A program made the translations under genes and the position numbers. Source: Flammula alnicola (lineage: Eukaryota > Basidiomycota > Agaricomycetes > Agaricales > Strophariaceae). Taken from it: a DNA stretch of 64,000 bases. The stretch lies in the NCBI GenBank assembly GCA_015499995.1, contig JADNRV010000001.1, forward strand, positions 1,302,001-1,366,000. Reading direction: 5' to 3'. Positions 10,902 through 22,885 of this stretch are shown here, one piece after another; positions within the stretch are counted from its first letter, which is position 1; each line of letters starts with the position of its first letter. The notes below the pieces were generated by a model that was not told the origin of the DNA, searched no databases, and saw only the letters and a program-made list of their open reading frames with translations.

Positions 10902-11506
10902 TCTATTCTATAAAACGACATGGGGGACAAGTTACGTAAGACATAACCTAGAGCGGTCCGGGCGTAAATTTAACAAAATAAATGCACTTATGTCATATAC
11001 AAACGAGTGGCGGTGCACTGACGCGTCAAGCCGATTTGGAATCGATGGGCGGTCTAGCAGGTCTAGCCGATGCCTGGCACATACGGCTCGATCTCGCACG
11101 CGCAGGTCTCGCCATCTCGCGTTCTCACATCCGAGTGCATTCACTACTGCACATCTCTGGGTCACAGGTAAGGGGTGCTAAACATGGGCCAGGGTAGGGT
11201 ATGCATGTAGGGGTTCTATGCACGGGTAGGTGTACTATGCATAGCCCCACGGGTAGGGGTACTATGCACAGGTAGGAATACTATGCATGGGGTACAGCTA
11301 CAGCCTACAGGTATTACTATTACTTCCATTGGTTACTTCTTGCAAGTTTTTCTGCTTTAATTTAGTTAGAAATCAAATTAGACAATTCTTTTCATTCAGA
11401 GTGTAGCAATCTGTTGAGTAGTTTAATGACACATATTTTGAACTCTTTTCAAGGATCAAGCTCACAAACATTGAAAGACCGTGCGAAGCACGGGTCCACA
11501 GTCTAG
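10902..11506 (+). mobile_element. Short non-autonomous Helitron, unit C
   Basis: This 605-bp unit begins TCTATTCTATAAAACGAC immediately after unit B. It ends with the same hairpin (11479-11493) and CTAG at 11503-11506, followed by T as expected for the Helitron target. It has about 38 extra bases (near 10949-10986) relative to unit B, otherwise very high identity by eye. The two full units plus the preceding 3' end form a head-to-tail array. Confidence 0.87.
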
Positions 11507-11639
11507 TTAAGTGTAAAATATACTATTATGTAGATCCGGGGTTATACAAGACGAAGAATAAGAGGGTCATATGGTATCATCCAACGGTATAAGCTTTCGA
11601 TCCGGTGAGGGCAATAGAGGAAAGCGTAAGGCGGACAAT

Positions 11640-12578
11640 TTAATTCTGGAATATACCAGCCGCGGCATTGACAGACCTCTTAAACTTGCTCTCGCCTGCC
11701 TCGCTCTGACCCGCCTCGCTCTGGGCCGTCCCGCTCCTTGGCGTCTCGCTCCTCGCAGGCTCGTTCTGCGTCACCGCGCTCTGTCCCGTCTCGCTCTGGG
11801 CCGTCTCGTTCTTCGCAGGCTCGCTCTGCGTCACCGCGCTCTGTCGAGTCTCGCTTTGGGCCGTCCCGCTCCTCGCAGGCTGGCTCTGCGTCACCGCGCT
11901 CTGAGCCCTCACATTCTTCGTTGGTGTTGCCTCACTTGTCGCCCCCTCGCTCTCTGGGATGACGCGCCCAGGGTCACTGAGTGCAGGGGGCCGCTTGAGG
12001 GCGTCGAGCTTCGCGTTGCGGTCTCTCTATATGTCATAAGCAAGGGATTTGTTAAAAGGATATGAAAGCCACTAACGGCATGCTCGTCTTGCCGATCCAT
12101 TGCTTCCTCCACGCTGGCAGTTTTCGCCTGCACGACGTCCTTCAACCTCTGGTCGCTCTGCGTCGACATCTATTCATTATCAAGGACAAGTCGTGTCAGC
12201 AATCAGAATTTATGAAAGGGTTGTGAGACAAACATCGGCTTCATGCTGGGCCATATGCAAATTGCTAACAGCTATCTCGTGTTTCTGCTGAGCTTTATAC
12301 ATCCCCTTGAGCGCGTCCTGCTCTCTCGTCTGCACCTTGCCGAGGATAACGTCGGCTTTCAAGGCAGCCTAAAGAGAAAAGCTTGAATAAACGGAATTCA
12401 GACGAAAGGACAAACGTACCTTCTGTGCTTTATTCTCCTGCTTCTCTGTCTTTGACAGATCCTTGAGGGCCACTCTCACGCTCTTCTCCTCTTGCTTCTC
12501 CTCTTGCTTGAGTTCCTTCTCGACTTTCTTCAGCACTTCCCGAGAGGGTGAAGTTTCGGTGCGGGTAAGGGTGCTCAT
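11640..12578 (-). CDS. Coiled-coil protein of unknown function with degenerate repeats
   Basis: Four exons: 12578-12420, 12368-12234, 12169-12077, 12026-11640. All junctions are in phase, giving 257 residues starting MSTLTRTETSPSREVLKK. The first two-thirds is strongly charged and heptad-like (KKVEKELKQEEKQEEK; KGMYKAQQKHEIAVSNLH; RLKDVVQAKTASVEEAMD), predicting a long coiled coil. The C-terminal third is a repeat of about 15 residues built from QSAVTQSEPARSETAQ variants, encoded by a minisatellite at about 11690-11905. From memory similar small coiled-coil proteins recur in Agaricomycetes, but no function is known. The last exon lies about 130 bp from the Helitron array. Confidence 0.65.
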
Positions 12579-12763
12579 TGTTCTGTGTGGATGAATGGGG
12601 AATTGGTGTGTTATTATTGAAGAGAGAGCGAGTTGTGGCCGTATTAATAGTGCTACGCCATCGTTAAGCCTAGCCATGATCCAAATTCGAGGTCGCCCTC
12701 GGCGCCTATTATAATGATGTCATTGGCTGGTGATCAAGCGATCAATCTTATCAGAATCTACTT

Positions 12764-14368
12764 ATGGCCCCAACAGTGACCTCCTACGACCCGCTGACCC
12801 CCGATGAACAGCCAGTTCCTCTCCCTTCTGCCCCTATCGTCTCTCTCTCAGAGAATGTCGTCATCCAGCCACCTCTCTCCTGTCGTGGAACAGGTCCAGG
12901 CGTAATCCTCTTCCTCCCAGATCCAGGTCGTGTCACCCTCAGCTCAAATACCTCAAAGCCACTCGATCCTGAACCTGTGAACAAGTGGGCAGAGGAAGGC
13001 TTTGCTGTCGTCGGTGTCACAGCGTCTGAGGGTCTCTCGGTTGAGCAGACTCTGAAGCAGGGTTTGGATGCTCTTCAGGCGCTTGATGCTGTTGATATCA
13101 AAGATAAGTTTGCCGTCATCGGTGCGTCCCAAGCAGACTTCCTACCATCTATACGGAACTCTCATGACAAGTGATTTCAAGTATATGACCCGGCACTGAT
13201 ATATTCTGTATCGGATGCTGTCTCGAAAGAACCGCGCATTGCAGCTTTCATCGGTTACGGATCCTTCGCCGCACCCTCGTGCACCATCCCGATCCTTCTC
13301 CATCTCACCGCCAATGCACCCAGACCTGCCCACGCACCGAGCGAAGCTACCGCGCAACGCACCTACCCGACGACCTCCGCATCATTCGTCCTTCCCCAGG
13401 CAGCCAAGTACGATCCTGGGAGTGCCGCCCTCGCGCACAGTCGCACGCTCGTCTTTCTACGCAAGTGGCTTGGAGGGCCCTTCTTTGACATCGAGGCTAT
13501 ATGGGATGAGCATACATACTTTGAATTTGAGGCGAGGAGCGTCGCTAAGACTATGGGAACCATGGTGGTATGTATTTTCTGTTTTATCAAACATCATGGA
13601 CTCTGCTGATGACAATCGGTGCACAGGCTGAGCCGTATGTCAATCACGTCCCGACCGTGAGTTGGTTCAACGTGTTAACCGCATGGCAGATCATACTCAG
13701 ATAGCTTTCCATACAGATGACGGGAGGAGTGGGTCGCGAGAACCTTACGGCTTTCTACAGAGATCATTTCATATTTTCGTGTGTCCTCTTTCCGATACGG
13801 GGTCCTCCACTACTTAACTACGTTCGTCCAGAAATCCTCCGGACGCCACTCTTCAAGTCGTATCTCGCACTGTTGGCTCGGATCGCGTCGTCGGTGCGCT
13901 CCTACAAATCCTTGACTTGTTCTGGCACCCAAATTAATAAATTGAACTCGGGCTCTCTAGATGAATTCGTATATCACCTCACGCACGATAGAACCGTCGA
14001 TTGGCTTTTGCCTGGCGTCCCGCCAACCGGCAAGAAATTATCCATACCGATGCTTGCGGTCGTCAATGTCCGTGGGGATAGGTTGTATAACGGTACACAT
14101 CGTGCATATCATTGTACTCAATTTCCAACGCTGATCGACTCTGTTTCTCGTTCCAGAGCACATTTGGTGGGACCAAGCCACTGCACTCAGGCAGGCGGGT
14201 ATCTTGCCGTCGCATCTCCCTTTCTCCGACCCCCAGACGGGTACACCCACGGGCGCGCTTCTCCGTCTGCCTGTTGCGGGCGTGGAGAGCGCGCACATGC
14301 TCATTGACGAATCGAAGGGGAAGAGCAATGAGATGTTTGGACCGGAGTGGGGGTTGAGCAATAAATGA
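12764..14368 (+). CDS. Dienelactone hydrolase-like / SnoaL-like two-domain protein
   Basis: Seven exons: 12764-13121, 13182-13567, 13627-13656, 13717-13778, 13832-13893, 13961-14092, 14157-14368. Phases all agree, giving 413 residues. The N-terminal part resembles the dienelactone hydrolase alpha/beta fold (GVILFLPDPGRV; WAEEGFAVVGVTASEG; FIGYGSFAAPS). The usual G-x-C-x-G nucleophile elbow is not evident, so catalysis is doubtful. The C-terminal part (EPYVNHVPTMTGGVGREN, then DHFIFS, DEFVYHLTHDRTVDWLLPG, EHIWWDQATALRQAGILP) is an NTF2/SnoaL-like fold typical of fungal proteins annotated as carboxymethylenebutenolidase. The substrate is unknown. The start was chosen at the first ATG of the open frame. 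Confidence 0.75.
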
Positions 14369-15149
14369 ATGCCTCGGTGACTCAGAGAGACGTTAGGGTG
14401 GCTGGGGAAGGAGAAAAACATGCAAAGTGAAACTGTTGGAATGAGAAATAGGATGTACAATAGTATTTATTGATTGTATAACAACAACTGCTGACTTGTC
14501 GATAACATATACCTACGCGCATGGCACTGAGTTCGTCAATGGTTGAACAATCAATGCCGACTTATGTTGCAGTCGGCGTCAAATTCGAGTACCCATTCTG
14601 TGTATAAGTATGCGTTTGGCATTAATATTAATTGGGCGCTCAAGAAATAGCATCGGTCGCTGAGCTTTAAGCATTCTGCTTCTAACAGTCCTCGGCAGCG
14701 CAGCGTGGCTCCTGTAGCCCATTGCAGATCAACTACAGGACACTCAGGGTGCACCGCATGTGAAGTGATACTGTGATATAGCATATACAGGACGTGGATG
14801 CCCTTATAGTGACAGTCTACCGTACGTGTCTCGCCCTACAAAGTGCTGATTACTTATGATAAAGTATTGTATCCTCTGATTAAGGGTTGAAACGACGACG
14901 AGACGTTCCGACCAGCGGGGTTGGGGTAGTGATACAGAAGATGTGAAAGCCTTTCGCTTGTCACCTTCAACTAATTTGGAGACTGTTTTTGTTATGTCTC
15001 TCGGATTATTCTTCTCTCCGAACCCAATATCCAGTTAGACACTATATATTATCATAATCTTACATGAATAACTGGTGATGTGACGAGGAAAGGGAATAGG
15101 GATGAACAGAGGATGCAAATTGCCGATTGGAATGGATCAGAATCAATCA
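14369..15149. other. Intergenic, convergent 3' flanks
   Basis: This stretch lies between the hydrolase-like gene and the caspase gene, which converge on it. I see no reading frame with coding character and no structural RNA. It should hold both polyadenylation regions. Confidence 0.5.
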
Positions 15150-17855
15150 TCATGCATCATGCTGCACAATAGTGATCGTGTGCATTCCAACGATATCCTG
15201 CACTGCGGCCGCCACAAGATCTCCTGTACGAAGCGAAGCTCGGAGTGGGAGCGTCACTTGAGGTTGGATGCTAGGCTGCTGCGTCACTACAGAAAGGTCG
15301 ATAGGCCGTGTGGTAAAGAAGAACTTGAGGAAGGAGACATCGAGATCCTGACCCGCGGGAAGGCAGAAGTTGTACGGCGTCCCCCCTCCTTGACCATACC
15401 CTATCGTGCAGATCCCTCCCTTCTTTTGGAGGAACGTGTCGACTACGTATGGATTTCCGGCCCCTCCTAATTGGAAGTATGGAGCTATGTCAATGTTTTG
15501 GTGAGCGTACTGACGGAACACTCATGCAAGAAGGCTACTCACCAATGCGAAAGTCGCTATTGTCGAAGACAAAGGCATAGAGATACAGGTCCCAAGGAGT
15601 GTCGTTCGTTATTTTAACTGCGTACTTGGCCTCAGAGTTAATCAGAAGCTTCGCAATCCCGTTTTCCAAGAGGTTTTCCCCAACCGGAGCAAGACCACCA
15701 ACGAGTCCATTGGCGTTGTCATCCGCCAGGCCCTTGTTGTCATCGCCATCAACTGGCCTCTTGCCATCGCTGTCGTCTCCTGAACCCTTGCGGTCATCAT
15801 CATCCGAGTCCGGACCCTCATCGTTTGGTTTCACATCTGGCATATCGCCGTCACCGTCCACCTGGGTGAACTCTACCGTGATCTTGGCCGGGATGAACTT
15901 GTTATTCGTTGTCGAATCCAGATGCCGATAAAAATGCGCTGCCCTGCGGAGAATGGCATGGAGTGATGGAGCATCAGCTCTCGCAGTCAAAGGAATACGA
16001 GTAAGCCCGTGGTCGGTGGCTCTTTCATCGAGGAGCTCAATGACGATTCGATCGTCGTCCTGGTTCATCGAGAGCTTCAGCTGAGCAAGCTCTTCCGTAG
16101 CTGCCTCGACGATGTTGTAATTATCTGACGCTGTCGCTAGGTCTTGGAAGATTGGAAGTCGAGTCTGGGTTGGTTCGATGTATATGTAGAGGTCGACATG
16201 TTTGCCCGCCTTCGTTTGTACTGCAACTGAAGCGGGAAGTTCAACACGAGTCGCCTCTGGAGATAGGGTCAACGTGGTCGAGAATGCTTTGATACTTTTA
16301 GCTATGCCCACGCGAAGAACTCCTAACGGAGAAGCCTGAGATCCTTGCAAAAGCGCCTTTCGATCCTGGTAGACAGTGAACTCTGCGCCCTCCGAAATCG
16401 CATGTGCAATGCCAGCATTCATAGTATATTCTCCGTTTTTGCCTGGCGTGACCTCATAAACGGTACCCACCGATGGACGCCCTTTGGAGTTGAAAATGAA
16501 GCGATGTTGATTGATACCCTCGATTTGTGGATTTTGCCTGTGAAAAAATGCGTCAATCTACTTCTAACGGGAGGACATGAAAGTAACACACTTTTCCAAT
16601 CGCTGAATACGGCGCGGAATTTCAGCGTAAGTAAGGTTGTCCGCATCCAAGCGACGAAGCAAGTCGAGGAACGCTGTCGTGAAAGCGCCTCGCCAGTTTG
16701 GCTCGTCGAATGATTCTTTGGCCTCTTCACCTTTACTACAGGCAGCTACCAAAACATGCGATCGAAGCCCTGTAAACTCGTATCCAGGTGCTACGACAAC
16801 AGCTCGCAGGGTTGGTTGCGCCGGCTTGGCCGCAGACACGCCTTTCGGACGCAGGTCGTCGTCCAATCTTGGTAAATGGCTGTAGTTGACTGGCAGGTAG
16901 CGAGCTCCAGGACTGGGCTGTTCAAAGCTTCGCGTAGTACCCGACCCTGAGTGACAGCAATCGAAAATGACAGTCTAACAACATTCACGGTCGATATTTA
17001 GGGGATGAAACAGGAGATGGAACCTCACTATGTTATCGCCTTTCGCCTTCGCAATCCCCGCTAGCAACCAACCAATCGTAAGGTCAGGAATAGCATAAAC
17101 TCGACGACCTTCAGACTCAGAGTGATCATAGGGAACTATTGCTTGAATCTCGTCATTTGGTCGGGAACCAAGCTTGGTGCCGTGGCCAGCGTAGTATATG
17201 ATGATTGAGTCGTCTTTCTGGATCTTGGGATTGTTCTGGATATCCTGAAATGCATTGATAATCGCAGAGCGCTTGGCGTCCTGGTTGAACAAGCAACGGA
17301 TCTGACTGGCTGGTACGTTCTTGTCGTCCTTCAAGTATTTCTCCATTTCTTTGGCATCATAGACTGCTCCATTCAGTGGACTTGAGTGGTATTCATCGAT
17401 TCCAATGATGAGGCCATGAATAGGTACGCGATTGCTAAAGGAGAAAACAATGGAGTATGAACAGGTGAGAAGGACTGTGCTGATAGAGCCTGAGATACGA
17501 ACCTTGAAGGAATGGAAAGCGGTGGAATCCCTGTAGGGGGTGCAGTTATGCTAGGGTGGAGGATACTTATTAGCATTGATTTATTCTGCTGGAGGAGGAT
17601 CAACACTAACATTCCTGTCGGCTTCCCCTCGTTGGGCTGCACGATTTGCGGGGTAGGTTTAGGGAGCGGAGAACATAAGGGACGACAGATGTATTCCTTC
17701 CACTCAGCACTAGTTGGATAAGGGGTCGAACCATCGGGGGCGCAGAGGAGCCGTACAGGAAGCCAGCAGCATACCGCGATACCAGCACGACAAGGACAGA
17801 AGCATGCGATGCCGTACAAACGACAGATATCCAGACAGCAATCTACTGCGGCCAT
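15150..17855 (-). CDS. Caspase-domain (peptidase C14) protein, copy 1
   Basis: Five exons: 17855-17503, 17434-17029, 16974-16592, 16537-15543, 15484-15150. This gives 823 residues, all in phase. The Cys-rich N-terminus (MAAVDCCLDICRLYGIACFC) could be membrane- or lipid-associated; this start is the least certain part. The C14 domain runs from about residue 118 (RVPIHGLIIGIDEY) with catalytic His202 in YYAGHG and Cys260 in DCCHSG. The following p10-like part has SHVLVAACSKGEEAKES and AFTTAFLDLLRRL. A long C-terminal region of unknown fold contains an acidic D/G-rich linker and ends with CTIGYGQGGG and QDLDVSFLKFFFTTRPIDLS. From memory this arrangement is common in Agaricomycetes; regulated death or incompatibility roles are only suspected. 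A related copy lies at 36.5-39.0 kb in opposite orientation. Confidence 0.83.
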
Positions 17856-19690
17856 TTTGTCTTGATAGATGAGAGACGGGGTGGACTTGAACACCAAATT
17901 ATACCTTCGACATTTTGTACCACTGGGAAGGCCTGAAATGAGACAAAATTTGGAAGTACCTCGGTTCCGAGCAATGCTGGCTCCGAACAAGTTCCGACGA
18001 TGACATTGGCATGTATTGGGATCCTGACCCCTTCCAACCAGCTCCCTTCTACATTCCCATTTTGGAAGACCAACATGACGATGCATCGGTAGCGATTATT
18101 GAGTACCAATTTTTACCCGAGTCGGGTATGAGCGTTAAACGTTAAGCGCTAGCGCTGGTAAGGAACCATTGACCACTTCAACTTCTAACGTCAGATTTCA
18201 GAAGTCCAACACTGAACTGTCATAGAAATGCTCACATGTGATTAGAACTTGAAATACGAGGCACGAGAGGGAGCAACAGGGTGAGCGGCGTCCATTCTCC
18301 TCGTTGACAAACTTGAAGTCGATGAAGGGTCTGATTCACGTTAGTACGTTTTTGTGCTCGGCTTCGCCACGCGCGGGCCCTTGAATGTGGGCTTGCGTTA
18401 TCCGGGGAGCAAGCTCTGAGCCCAATCAGGCTGTTCCTCTTGAGCGAGAACGAGAAGAAAAATGGTTTGCCATGATGTCCTTTTTTTATGCTGCACCACA
18501 GTAGAAGAAAGACAAGCAAAAAAATTTCTGCATGACCAGTGATTTGCAAAGCATTCGCAGCCGCATACCGTAAGCTACGGTTGCGATGCGCAGCCCTATG
18601 TCCGACATTGTAGAGAAGTTTAGGCTTTATTAAATGTCAAACACCCATTGGTTGAATAAATATGAATGGGGGAGCGAGCACTCCGAGTCGTGGCGCGCCC
18701 CAGGGGATGCATGATGGGATAGTCGGAGAATTAGGGTGGAAATGGCATTAGGAGCCATGGTCAGAGGAGTAGTGTACATGATAGTAATATCCAACATAAG
18801 GCCTCGCCTCAGCGGACAATAAATTGTTTCAAAAATAAATAAATATGAGGGTTTATCAAGGGTTTATCTTCTGACAACAATCGCGGTCGCCAGTTCCGAT
18901 TAAACCGCAAGACTGCTGATGATCAACGCATGATAGTGTGGTCTTAAGAATAACAGGGCAAATCAGATATGAAAGATGTTTGTCAACATCCATTCTTTCT
19001 GTCATTTGAAGTTGACTTAAAAGTTAAATGCAAGTACGATTATTGACGGATTACCAGATGACAGAAGTATGAAGTGTCGAAGTAGGCATCTCGCTGAGAA
19101 AAAGATAAAGATGTATTCATTTGGAAGAGATTTGGCGCTTTTAGATACATTGTCACAAGGCGAGATACGCCTTTGGTCCTCGCCATTATGAGAGCCCCCG
19201 TTGGACGATATTCAATACTCTTAAATTTCCTGAAAATTCCAAGTCAGCTACATATCTTATCTTCTCCAGGCAAAATCTGTATTTCGTTGAAAATCCTTAT
19301 CTCGCTGGAAATCCTTATCTCGCTGAAAATCCTAATTCCCTTCAAAATCATTATTTTTCTAAAAGCCTAAGTCCCTCGAAAATCCTTATTCTCTTTAAAG
19401 TCCTTATTCCCTCGAGAATTCTTATTTTGTTGAAAATCCTTATATCCTTCAAAGTTCCAGCTTCCCGTTACATACATAACTTCCAGTGTAATACTTATCG
19501 TCGCTGCAATTGATGGCTCCGGATCGGGTTCTATCCGGCCCAGACGCCAGGTTGACAACGAATTGTCAAGAACCCTCCTCTCGTCCTACCACTACGAGGT
19601 CACTACCGTTTAATCTCCTTCCTGCGCAGTCTGACCATCGTCCTTCACCAACTTGCAACCTGCACATTGAAGCTGTGGCTCACAAACTCC
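17856..19690. other. Gene-free stretch upstream of caspase copy 1
   Basis: I see no supported gene. Open frames on both strands are short and lack protein character. It contains the AACGTTAAGCGCTAGCGC motif near 18,133, AT-rich segments at 18.8-19.1 kb, and a degenerate minisatellite listed separately. Confidence 0.5.
19262..19455. repeat. Degenerate minisatellite, about 19-bp unit
   Basis: About nine imperfect copies of a unit around AAAATCCTTATCTCGCTG can be followed. Variants lose or gain a base and substitute in the second half. The core reads AAGGATTTT on the other strand, the same core as the cleaner minisatellite at 35.6 kb. Confidence 0.7.
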
Positions 19691-20519
19691 ATGGCGTGGA
19701 TGGCGCTCAACCTCACACTCGACAAGGATTTAAGCAAGGACCGGGACGAGTCATCAGACCCTTTGACAACGAACGGAAAGGGCGGGATTGCTAAGGTATG
19801 TCCTTCATAGTTCCCTGTCTGCAACCCTTTTAACATCTTGTTTCCCAGATCCTTCCTCTGCTGCAACAATGGTTAGTGTTTGGCCCTTCATAACTATGCT
19901 GCTGCTACCTGGCAGCTTTGGCGATGAACACATGAGGTATGTCATTAACATTTTCACTTTCTGAATAATCTTAACCTCTCATTTTCAGCTCCTTGCGTGT
20001 TGTATGGCCATCTTCTCCTTCCCAGGAGCATCTCTGGCGCGGGTTCTTTGACCTTGAGGACCAGCCCAAAGGCGTGGCGGTCATCCCATGTGATACATTG
20101 CTGTAGAGCTCGCAGGGATCTTTCCACGCGCTCAGCACGGAGACGCACCTGCTCATCCAGGGCACCACCATCCTCCGTACCTTCGACCTGGTCCTGCAGG
20201 AGACACTGATGCCATGGATGGAAAAGACCAGCGTGAACCTGCACGAGCAAACACGCAATCACACGTGTGCATTCTATTTCTTTGCGCGGCCTCTAAAACT
20301 TTTTTAAAATCTTATTCTAACCAGACAAATCCTCGTTCCGTGCCCTCTACTCCATGGTGCGAGAAGACCACAAAGATCCCGCCGTTTACAAGCTTATCTG
20401 CGCTGGACCAGAAGAGCGCATGGTCAGCTTGGACATCATCGGCATGAGCAGTGATGTCATTCAGGGCTTTGCGGTGCTGTCAAGATGGGCTCGGGGAAGC
20501 ATGATCTAGATACAGTTGC
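19691..20519 (+). pseudogene. Possible decayed multi-exon gene, unrecognised
   Basis: Coding-like pieces occur in order: MAWMALNLTLDKDLSKDRDE (from 19691, donor near 19796), SSPSQEHLWRGFFDLEDQPK (about 20005-20070), ETHLLIQGTTILRTFDLVLQ (about 20140-20200), and SMVREDHKDPAVYKLICAG up to a stop at 20517-20519. The frame around 20100 contains an in-frame TAG (CTG-TAG-AGC) that no ordinary intron removes, and the last junction cannot be phased. It is either a pseudogene or a wrong model. No family is recognised. Confidence 0.3.
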
Positions 20520-20747
20520 TATTTACCCTACGTCAGGTGAATGCATGTTGTTTTCCTGTCTTCTCTTTTCGCCATGTGATGTATTCAGTGATGAGTCGGA
20601 CGGTCTTTGTCTCATTGCATAGCTATGTAGGGTAGTAGCCACCAATTCACCTCCGTCTGAGCAGAAGATGAGTTCTTTGAAACCCGACTTGAACTTAAAG
20701 GTACACATTTCTAAATGTAATATATATTGACAGGACAATATGTATTT

Positions 20748-22583
20748 CTATCCCATAATTTCCCTACAAAGACTCAGAGCCCAATTCCACATCTGCTTAC
20801 GATGCACCATATCTCGCGAAGTACGGATGTCCTCTGGAAGCAGCATCAGATTGTATTGGAAAAGTGCCAGCTCCTCGTCTGAGAACGGACATCGTGACTC
20901 GTCCACATGCACCATGCTCAGACTTTCTGGTTGGTGTGCGACGAATGGATTCTGTGGAAAGGGATCGGTGGGATTGGCCTCAGCGTGATGCTCTTGAATA
21001 CGCGTATCGTGGTATGCATCCCAGTCAACTCCGTACTCGTCAATGTTGCTTTGTTCGATATCATCTTCGACGGGCTCAAATTGATTTGCCATTAGGGGAC
21101 TGAATCCTCGCGCTCCATCCTGCAACATACTGAACCAGCGTAACTCTGCAGGAGATCTGGATCCTTCGCCAGGTTGCTGGCCAGCAATGGAAATCTTGTG
21201 GTTGTTCCAGGCATTTGCCCAATCCATGATGTCTTGATTCAAGGAATCAAGGAAAAGGTGATGAATGAGCCAGATGTGGCTGGCAAGGTCGACGTCGAGG
21301 CCTGCTTGATATTCGAGTTCCTGGAAAAACAGCTTCCATTTCGCACCGACACCTGAAGTGAAATCAAACCACAGACGCTCGATGCGAATATTGTGGACAC
21401 TTCTGAAGGATTTGAGAATTAGTTAGCATTTATAACCATGTAATTATGATTACTTGCCTGCCCCAAATATAAGAACCCCTGTTTGGTCCTCTCATATTCT
21501 CCATGTATTCTGCGACCAGAACATTTTCATCTCCATGATCTCCGCGACCTCGACTGGGAAGCCCGTGAACCCTGACAAGTTCTTCAAAAAGCTTGAGTAC
21601 AGTTTCTGATCGATTGTTGTTGTGAGCGCGGATACCAGTTACAAAGCGCGAATATCCATCGATAAAACCATGAACAACAATTTTATACCTGATCAAACCT
21701 ATGGCGAGATTAGAAGTTGCAAAATTGTGAAGAAACGTGAAAGATGTACGCACCGTGTTGACCATTGTGGTGACATAGAGAATTATAGCCACGTACATTG
21801 TAAACACGACGTTCAATGCGCCTAACGCCAAAAGCTGAAACAGGAGGACCATGAACACGAGCATATGATGCTTGAATACGTGCTCGAGGAACATGGTGGC
21901 CAAGAAATTTAAGATGACCATCGATCATGCGCCGTCCAAAGGAAGGGAATGAGTTGAGAATGTCCATCATGATGGCATCGAGATCCTCGTCAGGAAGAGT
22001 GGATTGAGATGAAGTAGAGGATAAATAATAGCGCACAACTGATCCGTCCTCTTGTATAAATTCGACATAGACGGGTGGGCCAGGTTCAACAATTCCAAGC
22101 TCTAGTGCGCGACGGCGAACAAGCCGTGAGCTCACGTTGAAAACACGGCCAAGTTCAGTAGGGCCCCTCATCCCGTACGAGGTTTCCAGAATGGTGGGAT
22201 CAATGACCACACGAGGGCGACCTGGTCGTCCAGTGTATTCCAGAGTGACGGGTTCAATAGGATCTGCATCGGGGAGATCTGCAGACAGGAATTTTGCGTC
22301 ATGGAGGTCCTTCATCATCATACTGATGCTGTCTCGAATAATGTCAAATTGATCAGCTGGAATAATATTTACATGCTTGGATGGTTGTTAGAACTAGTTG
22401 GAAATTTTGAATGATACGGCTTACCTGACTAATTTGCAACATAAGACGTGAGCAAGCTTGAATTCGCTGTTCCAACTGGGCTGCATCACCAAGCTGAGTA
22501 AGAAGAGCAGTGTGAACATCATCTTTGAGGTGGTTGAAGGCAGCAGCGATAGTGGTAAGGATAGTTGCATGCACCTGTGCCAT
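20748..22583 (-). CDS. DDE integrase-core protein
   Basis: Four exons: 22583-22425, 22375-21754, 21698-21458, 21402-20748. This gives 558 residues in consistent phase. An N-terminal helical region is followed by a helix-turn-helix-like segment (GPTELGRVFNVSSRLVRRRA). The integrase core has the triad D in HGFIDGYSRF, D in RGDHGDEN, and E in NIRIERLW. The C-terminal region ends in a helical tail. The junction after 21458 needs a GC donor (AG|GCAAGT) and joins WGR to SVHNIRIERLW, which contains the catalytic Glu. This family of integrase-core proteins is widespread in Agaricomycetes. All three acidic residues are retained, so catalytic potential is preserved. No terminal repeats were found around it, so it may be domesticated or an element whose ends were not recognised. 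Confidence 0.8.
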
Positions 22584-22885
22584 GTTGGTGAGAGAAAGAG
22601 AGACGCCGAACGGTTCAATTCTGCGGTGCTTCTTTTCCGTTGAGCTTCCAAGAAGCCACTGCTCACGATTCTCTCAAATACACCACAATGTCGGATAACT
22701 GGCAACCCCCTTCCTCTGAAGCATGGATTACCTTTAGACTTGATAATACTGCAATCATTTTGCGAGGTAACTTTGTTGTATCATCGTAATCTGTTGTGTA
22801 GCCTGATTCCTATTTGTTCAAAGTTGGACTTGTACGACACCAAGAACTTCCAGGAAACTTACCACTTGTCTTAACGAGGCCCAGT
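22584..22885. other. Upstream flank of the integrase gene
   Basis: No gene is supported. This stretch should hold the promoter of the integrase-core gene; no sharp motif stands out. Confidence 0.4.
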
